A DNA stretch of 51,799 bases, from contig NZ_JFCA01000048.1 of the NCBI RefSeq assembly GCF_000612585.1, positions 1-51,799 of the forward strand. Direction: 5' to 3'. Shown here one piece after another: positions 26,440-33,876 of the stretch; the stretch's first letter is position 1, and each line of letters begins with the position of its first letter. Under the pieces are notes generated by a model. That model saw only the letters and a list, made by a program, of their open reading frames with translations, made no database searches and was not told the DNA's origin. The position numbers and the translations under genes are program-made. This stretch comes from Pseudomonas sp. CHM02 (GTDB taxonomy: Bacteria > Pseudomonadota > Gammaproteobacteria > Pseudomonadales > Pseudomonadaceae).

Positions 26440-26985
26440 TTACTGCGCACGCTCATCCGGCAGGCGCTTCCTGCGACCGGTGAGCATGGATAACGGCAGG
26501 TTGTCCCGCACCTGGATGCTTTCAAAGATCGCGGCCAGCACATGCACGCAGACCAGCCCCAGCAGCGCATTGGCGGCGGTCTCGTGAATTTGCAGCGGCC
26601 AATCGGCACCCCATAGAGCGTCGACTTCCTGCATCAGGAAACCGCTGGTGCCGATGGTCAGCAGCGCCAGCAACATCAACAGCATCACCAGCGCGCCAAT
26701 CGGCGAATGCCCCAGGCGGTGTTGCGGCCGACCATTGAGCAGCGAGCGCAGGTGGGCATTCAGGCGTTTCGGCGTCGGCCAGAAGTCCGCCCAACGGGCA
26801 CTGTGCGGACTGACAAATCCCCATATCACTCGTACCAGCAACCAGGCCATGGCGTAGTAGCCCAGCCAGACATGCCAGTCATCGCCTGCTTCGTTAAAGA
26901 AGTAATTGGCGACAAAGACCCCGGCGATCGACAGATGAAACAGCCTCACCAGCGGGTCCCACAGGCGCAGGGATTCGCCTGGCAT
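26440..26985 (-). CDS. Cytochrome b561-type membrane protein
   Basis: A 181-residue protein with four membrane helices. Histidines suitable for heme b ligation are H17 in R-L-F-H-L-S, H38 in D-W-H-V-W-L-G, one in I-H-E-T-A-A-N and one in C-V-H-V-L. This pattern matches the di-heme cytochrome b561/hydrogenase b-subunit family, which moves electrons from quinol to periplasmic or membrane partners. Its start overlaps the stop of the PepSY gene (TGATG). The pair lies divergent from a two-component system that is likely to regulate it. Confidence 0.88.
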   Translation of the reverse strand: MPGESLRLWDPLVRLFHLSIAGVFVANYFFNEAGDDWHVWLGYYAMAWLLVRVIWGFVSPHSARWADFWPTPKRLNAHLRSLLNGRPQHRLGHSPIGALVMLLMLLALLTIGTSGFLMQEVDALWGADWPLQIHETAANALLGLVCVHVLAAIFESIQVRDNLPLSMLTGRRKRLPDERAQ

Positions 26986-27251
26986 CAGCCCTTGATCTCA
27001 GTCTTCACGGCTTTGCCGGTGACGGGGTCGTGGTAGATCTCGACCTTGCGCTTGTCCTTGTCGAAGCCATAGATTTCGTAGCAGTTGCCGTCGGTGACCT
27101 TGAACTTGCTGATGGTGTAGCCTTCGGCCTTGAGCTTGTCCTGGAAGGCTTTTTCGTCTTGCCATTGCGAGCGCTCCGCGGTGGTGCACTGCGGGCCGGC
27201 GATGGCCATGGGGCTGGCGAGAATCAGGGACAGCAGGAGAATTTTGCGCAT
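26985..27251 (-). CDS. PepSY-domain periplasmic protein
   Basis: An 88-residue protein with a Sec signal peptide (cleavage after S-P-M-A-I-A-G) followed by one PepSY domain (Q-D-K-L-K-A-E-G-Y-T-I-S-K-F through Y-E-I-Y-G-F-D and V-E-I-Y-H-D-P-V-T-G). ATG 27251 is preferred over the longer frame to 27284 because it begins exactly at the signal peptide. Such proteins often accompany cytochrome b561 genes and QseBC/PmrAB-like systems. The role, perhaps metal or redox related, is not established. Confidence 0.9.
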   Translation of the reverse strand: MRKILLLSLILASPMAIAGPQCTTAERSQWQDEKAFQDKLKAEGYTISKFKVTDGNCYEIYGFDKDKRKVEIYHDPVTGKAVKTEIKG

Positions 27252-27295
27252 GGAAAAGCTCTCAGCAGATGTGGGAGGTTTCACAGTGCAAAACC

Positions 27296-27314
27296 AACCT
27301 TAGCGCAACCTTAG
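27296..27314. promoter_or_regulatory. Direct repeat with 11-base period (OmpR-family operator candidate)
   Basis: AACCTTAG occurs at 27296-27303 and again at 27307-27314. The 11-base spacing is one helical turn and is typical of sites for PmrA/QseB-type regulators. It lies in the divergent interval between the PepSY gene and the regulator at 27399, so it is a good candidate for autoregulation and control of both operons. Confidence 0.6.
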
Positions 27315-27398
27315 TTGGTAATGCGCCGTAACATCTTTGCCGAAATAGCCTGGGCCAGAACCCGGCATGATGCCGCCGATTCCTACAGAGATTCTGCT

Positions 27399-28061
27399 AT
27401 GCGCCTACTCCTCGTCGAAGATGACCGTGCCCTCGGCCAGGGGATTCGCGTGGCGTTGGGCGCCGAAGGCTATACCCTCGATTGGTTGCAGGATGGCCTC
27501 GCGGCCCTGCATGCCCTGCGCACGGAAAGCTTCGACCTGTTGCTGCTCGACCTCGGCCTGCCGCGCCTCGATGGCCTCGACGTATTGCAGCAACTGCGTG
27601 CCGACCAGCACGACGTGCCGGTGCTGATCCTCACCGCCCGCGATGGTACCGCCGAACGCATTGCCGGCTTGGATGCGGGCGCAGACGACTACCTGATCAA
27701 ACCCTTCGATGTGGAGGAACTCAAGGCCCGCGTGCGTGCCTTGTTGCGCCGCAGCCAAGGCCGTGCCCAGCCGATGCTGGAACACGCCGGCGTCAGCCTC
27801 GATCCGGCCACCCAGCAAGTGCGCTATCTGGACGCCGACATCATCGTCACCCCCATGGAATACCAACTGTTGCATCAGCTGATGGTCCGTCCTGGCAAAG
27901 TCGTGACCCGCGAACGTTTATCGCGTGCGTTGTATGGCTGGCAGGATCGGGTCGAGAGCAATACCTTGGAAGTGCTGATCCACAACTTGCGTAAAAAGTT
28001 ATCCACCGAACTGATCCGCACCGTGCGTGGTGTCGGCTATGTGCTGGCGCTCAAGCCATGA
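27399..28061 (+). CDS. QseB/PmrA-like response regulator
   Basis: A 220-residue OmpR-family regulator. It has the receiver start M-R-L-L-L-V-E-D-D, phosphoacceptor Asp in L-L-L-D-L-G-L-P, K in L-I-K-P-F-D, and a winged helix ending in L-I-R-T-V-R-G-V-G-Y-V-L. ATG 27399 fits the family N-terminus exactly; an upstream frame to 27315 adds unrelated residues. It overlaps the kinase start by four bases and probably binds the direct repeat at 27296-27314. Confidence 0.94.
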   Translation: MRLLLVEDDRALGQGIRVALGAEGYTLDWLQDGLAALHALRTESFDLLLLDLGLPRLDGLDVLQQLRADQHDVPVLILTARDGTAERIAGLDAGADDYLIKPFDVEELKARVRALLRRSQGRAQPMLEHAGVSLDPATQQVRYLDADIIVTPMEYQLLHQLMVRPGKVVTRERLSRALYGWQDRVESNTLEVLIHNLRKKLSTELIRTVRGVGYVLALKP

Positions 28062-29410
28062 CCTCGGTTCGTGCACGCATCCTCATCCCCGTATTACTGC
28101 TGATCCTGGCGGGTGATGCCTTGATCAGCTGGCTGGTGCTGCGCGACAGCCACCACGAAATCGAAGAAGTCTACGACGCCCAACTCGCCCAGAGTGCGCG
28201 CTTGCTGCAAGGCGTGCTGCGCCAACGTGATCCTGGGGAGGCGGATTGGGCGCGTTTGTACCAGGCGTTCGACCATGCCATGAGTCGCGTGGGCGAGGAC
28301 GGCGTGGCCCATCCCTATGAAACCCGCCTGACCTTCCAGGTATGGAACAGCGCGGGTGAGTTGCTCGTGCGCTCCTCCGAAGCACCGGTGCTGGCGGCAC
28401 CGCCAACGACCCTCGGTTCCCACGACCTGATGGACAACGGCAATGACTGGTGCGCCTTCCTTCTCGCCGACCCGCAACAGGGCCTGCTGATCTGGGTGGG
28501 CGAACGTGACGACATTCGCCAGGACGTGATCCAGCGCATCATGCGCCACACCCTCTGGCCCACGCTGATCGGCGTGCCGCTGCTGGCGCTGTTGATCTGG
28601 CTGACCATCGGCTGGGGCCTCAAGCCCTTGCGCGCCATGGTGTTGTCGATTCGTGGGCGCAACACCGACACGTTGCAGCCTCTGCACCTCAAGCCTCTGC
28701 CTACCGACCTGGAACCCATGCAAACCGCGCTTAACCGGCTGCTGGTTCAAGTCGATGAACTGCTGGCACGCGAACGCCGCTTCATCGCCGACGCCGCCCA
28801 TGAACTGCGCACGCCCCTGGCGATCCTGCGCATTCATGCCCAGAACGCGCAGACGGCCGTCACCGAGGAGCAGCGTCGCGAGGCGTTGGAATTTTTGGTC
28901 AGCGGCGTCGACCGCGCCACCCGCATCGGCAGTCAATTGCTGACCATGGCGCGCATCGAGCCGCAACTGAACAACCCCGTGTGTGAGCGTGTGCAACTGA
29001 CCGAGCTGGTGCGCGAAGAACTCGCCGAGCTGACCCCACTGGCCATGGAAAAAGGCGTGGAACTGGTGCTCGAAGGTAATGAAGATTGCTGGGTCGAAAC
29101 CGAGCCGGTGGCGCTGGCCATTGCGTTCCAGAACCTGGTGACCAACGCCCTCAACTTTTCCCCAGTGGGCAGCGAAGTAAAAGTGGTGATTGGCGCTCAT
29201 TGCCTGAGCGTGAAAGACCAAGGCCCGGGGATTGATGAGATGCACATGGAGCGCCTGTTCGAGCGGTTTTACAGCAGGGGCAATGCCAATGGTGCGGGGT
29301 TGGGGTTGGCGATCGTGCAGATGATCGTCGGCAAGATCGGCTGCCGGTTGGCGCTGCATAACCGCAAGCAGGGTGGGTTGTGCGCGCGATTGGTGTTTAA
29401 CGCGCCCTAA
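28058..29410 (+). CDS. QseC/PmrB-like sensor histidine kinase
   Basis: A 450-residue kinase with membrane helices at about 8-27 and 168-188 around a periplasmic sensor. HAMP follows, then HisKA with H248 in A-D-A-A-H-E-L-R-T-P-L-A and an HATPase domain with N-L-V-T-N-A, D-Q-G-P-G-I and G-A-G-L-G-L. The length and the H-E-L-R-T-P box match QseC/PmrB relatives. It forms an operon with the regulator upstream. Divergent PepSY-cytochrome b genes suggest an envelope redox or metal signal, but this is inference. Confidence 0.93.
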   Translation: MTSVRARILIPVLLLILAGDALISWLVLRDSHHEIEEVYDAQLAQSARLLQGVLRQRDPGEADWARLYQAFDHAMSRVGEDGVAHPYETRLTFQVWNSAGELLVRSSEAPVLAAPPTTLGSHDLMDNGNDWCAFLLADPQQGLLIWVGERDDIRQDVIQRIMRHTLWPTLIGVPLLALLIWLTIGWGLKPLRAMVLSIRGRNTDTLQPLHLKPLPTDLEPMQTALNRLLVQVDELLARERRFIADAAHELRTPLAILRIHAQNAQTAVTEEQRREALEFLVSGVDRATRIGSQLLTMARIEPQLNNPVCERVQLTELVREELAELTPLAMEKGVELVLEGNEDCWVETEPVALAIAFQNLVTNALNFSPVGSEVKVVIGAHCLSVKDQGPGIDEMHMERLFERFYSRGNANGAGLGLAIVQMIVGKIGCRLALHNRKQGGLCARLVFNAP

Positions 29411-29437
29411 GGGGAGCGCAAAGCGACGCCGATCAAA

Positions 29438-29541
29438 TGTGGGAGCTGTCGAGCCCCGGCGAGGCTGCGATGGGATTACCTCGGGAGGCCTGCCATACCG
29501 CAGCGCTAGCATCGCAGCCCTCCTCAAGCCCGGCAGCGGCG
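29438..29541. repeat. Degenerate REPIN
   Basis: TGTGGGAGCTGTCGAGCCCCGGCGAGGCTGCGATG (29438-29472, read across its core) has an inverse partner ending CATCGCAGCC...GCCCGGCAGCGGC at 29510-29540. The inner GCTGCGATG/CATCGCAGC arms match exactly and the outer parts have diverged. It fills the gap between the kinase and a lipoprotein gene. Confidence 0.65.
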
Positions 29542-29616
29542 CTTAAACTGCGGAAAATTCCGTTCAAGCTCGGGTCCAGTCATCACTCACTCTCACCTTG
29601 ATAAGGACATCCTCCC

Positions 29617-30192
29617 GTGAAGCGAATCGCGCTGTTCTCCCTCGTTACCCTCGCCCTATGCGCCTGCCAATCCAACCAACGCGACTCATCGCCCAGCCTG
29701 TTCAAGGACGGCGTCCAACTTCGCCAGAAAACCGTGGCCGTGGATGCAGAGCACGCCAAAGTCATCATGAAAGCCTACGGCGGCACCGCCCCCGTGGAAT
29801 TCTCGATCCGCCGCGAAGGCGACCCCGACCAACGCATGGAAACCCTCGGCACCGTGATGGACACGGGCGAAGGCCGCGTCTTCAACTGGATCGCCAAGCT
29901 CAACCAAACCGTTGCCAGTGCAGGGTTCAAGCGTTTTCCACAGCTGGAAATCCAAGCCGATCCTGGCAAGCAACTCACCGTCGCCAGCACGGCGAACAAC
30001 CGGGGCAACGGGGTTTACTACAGCTGTGGGCCGGTGATGAGCACCTTCAGCCCGGAGAAGGCAAAGGTCTACCTGGTGGAGTTTCAGTTCAAGCTGGAGC
30101 CTTCGGCGTGTGCGCTGCAGGTGTTTGATATTACGGATCCGGGGAATCGTGTGTTGATTGGTGGGGTGGGGAGTGAGATGAAGGCGAGCTAA
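29617..30192 (+). CDS. Lipoprotein of unknown function
   Basis: A 191-residue putative lipoprotein that I cannot assign to a family. The signal peptide ends in the lipobox L-C-A-C (Cys near residue 17). The start is GTG 29617, set by AAGGA about ten bases upstream. The mature part is mixed alpha/beta with a single later pair of Cys residues (S-C-G-P and S-A-C-A-L). The 3' end shows many T/G-rich codons and reads four bases into the end of the convergent DUF3916-like gene, at the edge of the accessory block. Confidence 0.82.
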   Translation: MKRIALFSLVTLALCACQSNQRDSSPSLFKDGVQLRQKTVAVDAEHAKVIMKAYGGTAPVEFSIRREGDPDQRMETLGTVMDTGEGRVFNWIAKLNQTVASAGFKRFPQLEIQADPGKQLTVASTANNRGNGVYYSCGPVMSTFSPEKAKVYLVEFQFKLEPSACALQVFDITDPGNRVLIGGVGSEMKAS

Positions 30193-30812
30193 GTGGACGG
30201 ACCAAACAAATGTGGATGCTGTGCTTGGAAGGACCTGAAGGTTTGATACTTCCAGCGCTCTGCGCCAGGGTCTTCATCGGTCGTGCTGACTTCGCCGAAG
30301 TACCAATGCTCTGACTCGAAGACGGTTCCTTCTTCGTCCTCGTGGATGAAGTGAAAGCCAACTTCGTGGAGGCCCGGCGGAACGACCAACCCCCATTCGC
30401 GGGCAAGGCTTCGGCCGATGATGCGTGTTTGGCGAAAGTACTCGTAGTCAAAGGGCTGAGTGTGGCCGAGAAGGCGGGCTTTGTCGGTGTAGACACAGAC
30501 TCGGCTTGAGAACATGTCCGGGACCATGATGCAGGCGACAATCCAGCACTCAGGGTCACCGTCTGATCGTGCTTCAACCAAGTGACCTGCAACCTTGATC
30601 ATCTGTTGAGCGCAATGCGCCAGAATTTCCGGTGTGGTTTGATTGCCTTCAACAAGGTTTTCAATAACTGGGATTTTTAGGTTTATATAGTCGGGTCGCA
30701 GCGGTAACTCTTCGTAAAAACAGCCTTCGAAGCTGTCTGCCCAGCGGGTCAGAGCTCTGAGGTGCCTGGGGATGTTGCGGAGTTTTTTGTTTGTGAGTGA
30801 CAGTCTGCGCAT
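30189..30812 (-). CDS. DUF3916-like protein, possible second immunity protein
   Basis: A 207-residue soluble protein. The start (R-R-L-S-L-T-N-K-K-L-R-N-I-P) and the middle W-I-V-A-C-I-M-V-P-D-M-F-S-S-R-V-C-V-Y resemble the DUF3916 family as I recall it; this is not certain. It lies 24 bases downstream of an E3-type immunity gene, on the same strand, in the position of an extra immunity or orphan toxin-module gene. GC content is visibly lower than in the flanking core genes, which suggests transfer. The ribosome binding site is weak, so the start is provisional. Confidence 0.7.
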   Translation of the reverse strand: MRRLSLTNKKLRNIPRHLRALTRWADSFEGCFYEELPLRPDYINLKIPVIENLVEGNQTTPEILAHCAQQMIKVAGHLVEARSDGDPECWIVACIMVPDMFSSRVCVYTDKARLLGHTQPFDYEYFRQTRIIGRSLAREWGLVVPPGLHEVGFHFIHEDEEGTVFESEHWYFGEVSTTDEDPGAERWKYQTFRSFQAQHPHLFGPST

Positions 30813-30836
30813 TAAGCTGAATTCTCGGAGTTTGTG

Positions 30837-31094
30837 TTATTCGTTTGCATCTTCGTAATCAAACGCGATGAAGTAGTCGCTTTCTAAAAGAGCAATTTCA
30901 TGAGAAAAACGTGCCTGTATCAGTGGTAGCCACTCCCTCCGCAGCTCAAACATCCCGTTATTGACATCTTCGGCTGTCGACAATCCAAGCTCGGAAATCG
31001 CGGAGTAATCGTCTCCCATATCTGCCGAGTCCTCCGCGCCACGTAGCTGCTGTGTGGTTCTGTCGAACCATTCCAATCTCACTTTTAGTCCCAT
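30837..31094 (-). CDS. Colicin E3-type immunity protein (cloacin immunity family)
   Basis: An 85-residue acidic protein, the same length as ImmE3. The family pattern is clear from end to end: M-G-L-K-V-R-L-E-W-F-D, G-D-D near residue 27, N-N-G-M-F near 45, E-W-L-P-L-I-Q, and the ending Y-F-I-A-F-D-Y-E-D. These proteins bind tightly to the C-terminal RNase domain of E3-type toxins and block it. GAGGG precedes the start, and the toxin stop lies seven bases upstream, the normal toxin-immunity arrangement. Confidence 0.93.
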   Translation of the reverse strand: MGLKVRLEWFDRTTQQLRGAEDSADMGDDYSAISELGLSTAEDVNNGMFELRREWLPLIQARFSHEIALLESDYFIAFDYEDANE

Positions 31095-31101
31095 GTAGCC
31101 C

Positions 31102-32256
31102 TCACAGGTATCTTCTGATATTTCGTTTTTTCTTCGGTCCTTTTAGCTGCTCGCCGGTTACGTGGCTGAACGCACCTAAATGGCTCCCATCACTTGCTAG
31201 ATAAACTTCCAGCTCTCCATGTTGAGAGTCCCACTCATAGATTCTCCGGCCTTTTTCCTCAATCCAACGCTCTCTTAACCCGGCGCCTCCCTGTCTGGGA
31301 GTCATGGGTTTTGCTTTGATCAGGCCTGCAAAGCCAGTTATTTTTTCGGTATTAGGCGCCTTGTGGTACTTGTGATCCCCAGCCTTGACACTGACGACCA
31401 CATACAGCGGCCGAACCCCCGACTCCACCGGGAACACCAGAATAAAATCCCGATACTCCGGTGGATAAATCGGATTCACCAGAATCTGCGCGGCCTTCTC
31501 CGTCGGCGGATAAATCCAGATCACCGGCGCTTGCGGCGCAGCCTCCAAGGCTGGAATACCCAGCGTGTCACTTGGATCAACGGCGGGCGTCCAGATCAGC
31601 TCCACACCCTCGTCCAAATCCGCCACAAACTGATCGTCACGGTGTTGAAACTGCACCACATCAATCATCTGCCAATCGGCATGGTTGCCCGTGTAGAACC
31701 CATACCCCTTGAGCGTGCCGTCCTCGCGTTGCTCGATATGCAACCGCATCTGCGACCGCGCCCGTTGCATCGAACGCAACTGCTCCTCGCTGTAGAGCGC
31801 GCTATCACCCAGCTCCGACGGCCAGGCCAGCGCCACCAACCCCGTCAACAGGCCACCGGCGACCGATCCAACGGCAGTCGCCGCCGACTCCCAAACTGCC
31901 GACCGCAACGCCAACTGCCCCAAGCCAGCGGGCAATGTGCTGCCGCCGATCTTGCGCAAGGCAACCGCGCCCCTGCTATCCACCTCACGCCCACCCAGCA
32001 GGCTTAAGTGGCCGTACTCCCTGATCAGCTCCAACGGCACATACCCGGCCGGGTTGAAGTAATGAGTGATGCCATCAGGCAGTTGGCAAGGCTTGATGAA
32101 GACGCAGCCGGGAGGTTTGGCTCGCGTGGGGGCTGGGGCAGGAGATGGCTCTAAAAAATTAACCGATGGCGAATACGGCACACGCGACGGCTGCGGCGTC
32201 AGGATGCGTCGTTTGCGTAACTCTTCTTCGGTGGGTGGGTAAAAGCGTTCTGGCAT
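31102..32256 (-). CDS. Compact E3-type 16S rRNase toxin (pyocin S-like)
   Basis: A 384-residue toxin. The C-terminal ~95 residues match the colicin E3 ribonuclease, which cuts 16S rRNA in the decoding centre. Catalytic residues known for E3 are in place: D343, H346 and E350 in E-W-D-S-Q-H-G-E-L-E, and R378 in K-R-N-I-R-R-Y-L. Residues about 110-290 look like the pyocin S middle domain (A-L-R-S-A-V-W-E-S-A through V-L-V-N-P-I-Y-P-P-E-Y). The first 60 residues are Pro-rich. There is no long coiled coil, no receptor-binding domain, no PAAR and no signal peptide, so it is much shorter than classical colicins or S-pyocins. AAGGAAGTGAG precedes the start. Confidence 0.9.
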   Translation of the reverse strand: MPERFYPPTEEELRKRRILTPQPSRVPYSPSVNFLEPSPAPAPTRAKPPGCVFIKPCQLPDGITHYFNPAGYVPLELIREYGHLSLLGGREVDSRGAVALRKIGGSTLPAGLGQLALRSAVWESAATAVGSVAGGLLTGLVALAWPSELGDSALYSEEQLRSMQRARSQMRLHIEQREDGTLKGYGFYTGNHADWQMIDVVQFQHRDDQFVADLDEGVELIWTPAVDPSDTLGIPALEAAPQAPVIWIYPPTEKAAQILVNPIYPPEYRDFILVFPVESGVRPLYVVVSVKAGDHKYHKAPNTEKITGFAGLIKAKPMTPRQGGAGLRERWIEEKGRRIYEWDSQHGELEVYLASDGSHLGAFSHVTGEQLKGPKKKRNIRRYL

Positions 32257-32536
32257 GACGGCTCACTTCCTTGTGCGAGGAGGTGAGCCTACGAGGGGGG
32301 AGCGATGGGAGGTATTGGCATTGTTCGATGGCTGGCGTGGGAAAAGGCAACAGGTTGTCAGCGCTGTAGAAGGCGAGCGTTTGAGTTCTTTTATCCACAT
32401 GCGACAGGCGTGTGCGTTTTGTCCTGCAACCAAAACCTACGTCTTGCGTAGGACCGTTCTGGATTCGCTCTGGAGTCCTCTTGAGTTGCATGGCGTTTGC
32501 TACGGTCGCGGAAAAAATACGCGATGGAAAAGCCGA
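32257..32536. promoter_or_regulatory. Divergent promoter region between RNase toxin and Tae4
   Basis: A 280-base interval between head-to-head toxin genes. It presumably carries both promoters. I looked for a LexA-type CTGT-N8-ACAG box and found none. An in-frame extension of the Tae4 frame runs through here from 32255, but it lacks a ribosome binding site and shows no Tae4 homology. Confidence 0.45.
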
Positions 32537-33049
32537 ATGCTGACATTCAACACCCTATGGAAAAACCACCCGGAAATCTTTGGCGACGCCGCGCCATGCA
32601 GAACCAACGGCGCCAAGAATTTCAGTGATCAATGCGCGATCAATCTTGGCGTGGCACTGCGTAGATCTGGCGTCGACCTGAGCAGATTAAGCAGCGTGCG
32701 CTATTGTTGGCAGCATCCCAAAAGCGAGGTGCACATACTGGCGGCAGAGGAAATGGCCAGTGCATTAAGCCGCAGCATCATTCCCGGTTTACGAAGCGTG
32801 AAGAAGATAAAACCCGAAAACTTCGAAGATGAGTTGGCTGGGCATCAAGGCATCATCTTCTTCAAAGACTTTTGGCGCCGGGGAAACGAAACGTTTGGTA
32901 ATCGCAGTGGTGATCACATCGACCTATGGAACGGGCGGCGGTTGACGGACTGGTTGAGCTATCCGCGTATTCAGCTGGGATTTTCGATTGAAGGGACGTT
33001 CTCGGATTATCACGAGTCCAGGGAGATATGGTTTTGGAAGGTTGCCTGA
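32537..33049 (+). CDS. Tae4-type peptidoglycan amidase (type VI secretion effector)
   Basis: A 170-residue effector of the Tae4 family, which cleaves the D-Glu to meso-DAP bond in the periplasm of competing cells. Family signatures are F-N-T-L-W at the start, D-Q-C-A-I-N-L-G-V-A-L-R-R-S-G-V-D with nucleophile C33, the H-P-K-S-E-V-H-I-L stretch, G-I-I-F-F-K-D-F-W and G-D-H127-I-D-L-W-N-G-R-R-L-T. D138, 11 residues after the His, may complete the active site. ATG 32537 is chosen because the homology begins there and GGAAAA lies six bases upstream. It has no signal peptide, as expected for a T6SS cargo. No T6SS genes are in the window. Confidence 0.92.
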   Translation: MLTFNTLWKNHPEIFGDAAPCRTNGAKNFSDQCAINLGVALRRSGVDLSRLSSVRYCWQHPKSEVHILAAEEMASALSRSIIPGLRSVKKIKPENFEDELAGHQGIIFFKDFWRRGNETFGNRSGDHIDLWNGRRLTDWLSYPRIQLGFSIEGTFSDYHESREIWFWKVA

Positions 33050-33300
33050 AAGTGGTTAAGGGGGTTGTGTTTGTTGTGCTGGTGGTTGCCGTGGCACTTG
33101 GGGTGTTTAACGGGGTTGTAGTGGTGGTATCGGCGTATTTCGGGCCGTTTTATGAGGGAGATGCGGAGCAGAGTCGGAATTTTGGGCTTTGGCTGGTGGG
33201 GAATGGGGTGGTTGTTGTAGGGACGGTGACGGGTGGGGTGGGTTGGTACCGCAGGCTTCTGCGAAGGCGGCGGGGTGATGAGCTTACCAAGCGGAAGTAG
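33028..33300 (+). CDS. Small two-helix membrane protein, immunity candidate for Tae4
   Basis: A 90-residue protein (or 82 if GTG 33052 is used). It has two hydrophobic helices, V-V-F-V-V-L-V-V-A-V-A-L and L-W-L-V-G-N-G-V-V-V-V-G, joined by a polar loop of about 20 residues (F-G-P-F-Y-E-G-D-A-E-Q-S-R-N-F). It ends in a basic tail R-R-L-L-R-R-R-R-G-D. It overlaps tae4 by 22 bases from ATG 33028, or starts three bases after it from GTG 33052, which has GGAAGG upstream. It does not look like Tai4, which is a soluble periplasmic protein. Its position makes an immunity role likely but unproven. Confidence 0.6.
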   Translation: MVLEGCLKVVKGVVFVVLVVAVALGVFNGVVVVVSAYFGPFYEGDAEQSRNFGLWLVGNGVVVVGTVTGGVGWYRRLLRRRRGDELTKRK

Positions 33301-33405
33301 GAGCTGAACCGGTATCGATCGATGGTAATTTTTCGAATATTGCGATTTTCGTTTGTTTCGTTTAGGTTTGGTCTCAACTGAATGTCGAGACACCGGAGTT
33401 GCATC

Positions 33406-33876
33406 ATGATCGCCAATCACCTCCCTAAAACCATTCCTCCGCTGGAAAAGGAAGTCGAAGCCGCCGTACAAGGCCAGCGCGAGTTGGCCTCGCTGCTGTC
33501 GACCAAATTTGAAACCCAGCGCATCGACATCTTCGACAAAGAAGACAAGCCTCACAGTCTGGTACTCCCCACCTCAGCACTGCGCTTGCTGGTCGATATC
33601 CTGGGCGAGTTGGCTATCGGCAATGCTGTCAAGGTCGTCCCGGTGCACGCCGAATTGACCTCGCAGGAGGCCGCTGACCTGCTTAACGTTTCACGGCCGC
33701 ATTTGGTGAAGATGTTGGAGGAGGGGGCTATTCCTTTTACAAAAACGGGGCGGCATCGGCGTGTCCGGTTTTCGGATTTAATGGCATTTAAGCAGCGGCG
33801 TGATGAGGAAAGTCAGGTGGCGATGGAAGCGCTAGCACAACAAGCACAGGAGCTGGGAATGGGGTATGACGGATGA
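33406..33876 (+). CDS. Excisionase-family HTH antitoxin of a PIN toxin-antitoxin pair
   Basis: A 156-residue protein with a helical N-terminal half and a MerR/excisionase-type HTH at about 88-138 (L-T-S-Q-E-A-A-D-L-L-N-V-S-R-P-H-L-V, then T-G-R-H-R-R-V-R-F-S-D-L-M-A-F). The start at 33406 (M-I-A-N-H-L-P) gives a normal N-terminus; a frame from 33382 adds eight residues. The stop overlaps the PIN gene start by four bases (ATGA). It probably neutralises the PIN protein and represses the operon. Confidence 0.85.
   Translation: MIANHLPKTIPPLEKEVEAAVQGQRELASLLSTKFETQRIDIFDKEDKPHSLVLPTSALRLLVDILGELAIGNAVKVVPVHAELTSQEAADLLNVSRPHLVKMLEEGAIPFTKTGRHRRVRFSDLMAFKQRRDEESQVAMEALAQQAQELGMGYDG

Noticed and set aside
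27296..27314. Start of a CRISPR-like repeat array
   Set aside because: There are only two short repeat units, no spacers and no cas genes; the spacing fits a regulator site.
28094..29527. 477-codon frame on the minus strand opposite the QseC-like kinase
   Set aside because: It has a His/Gln-rich composition typical of antisense frames, and the plus-strand kinase is complete.
32255..32536. N-terminal extension of the Tae4 protein from 32255
   Set aside because: Family similarity begins only at 32537, where a ribosome binding site is present; the extension overlaps the toxin promoter region.
32257..32536. LexA (SOS) box upstream of the rRNase toxin
   Set aside because: No CTGT-N8-ACAG pattern was found. 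ACAGGTTGTCAGCGCTGT has the half sites in the wrong order.
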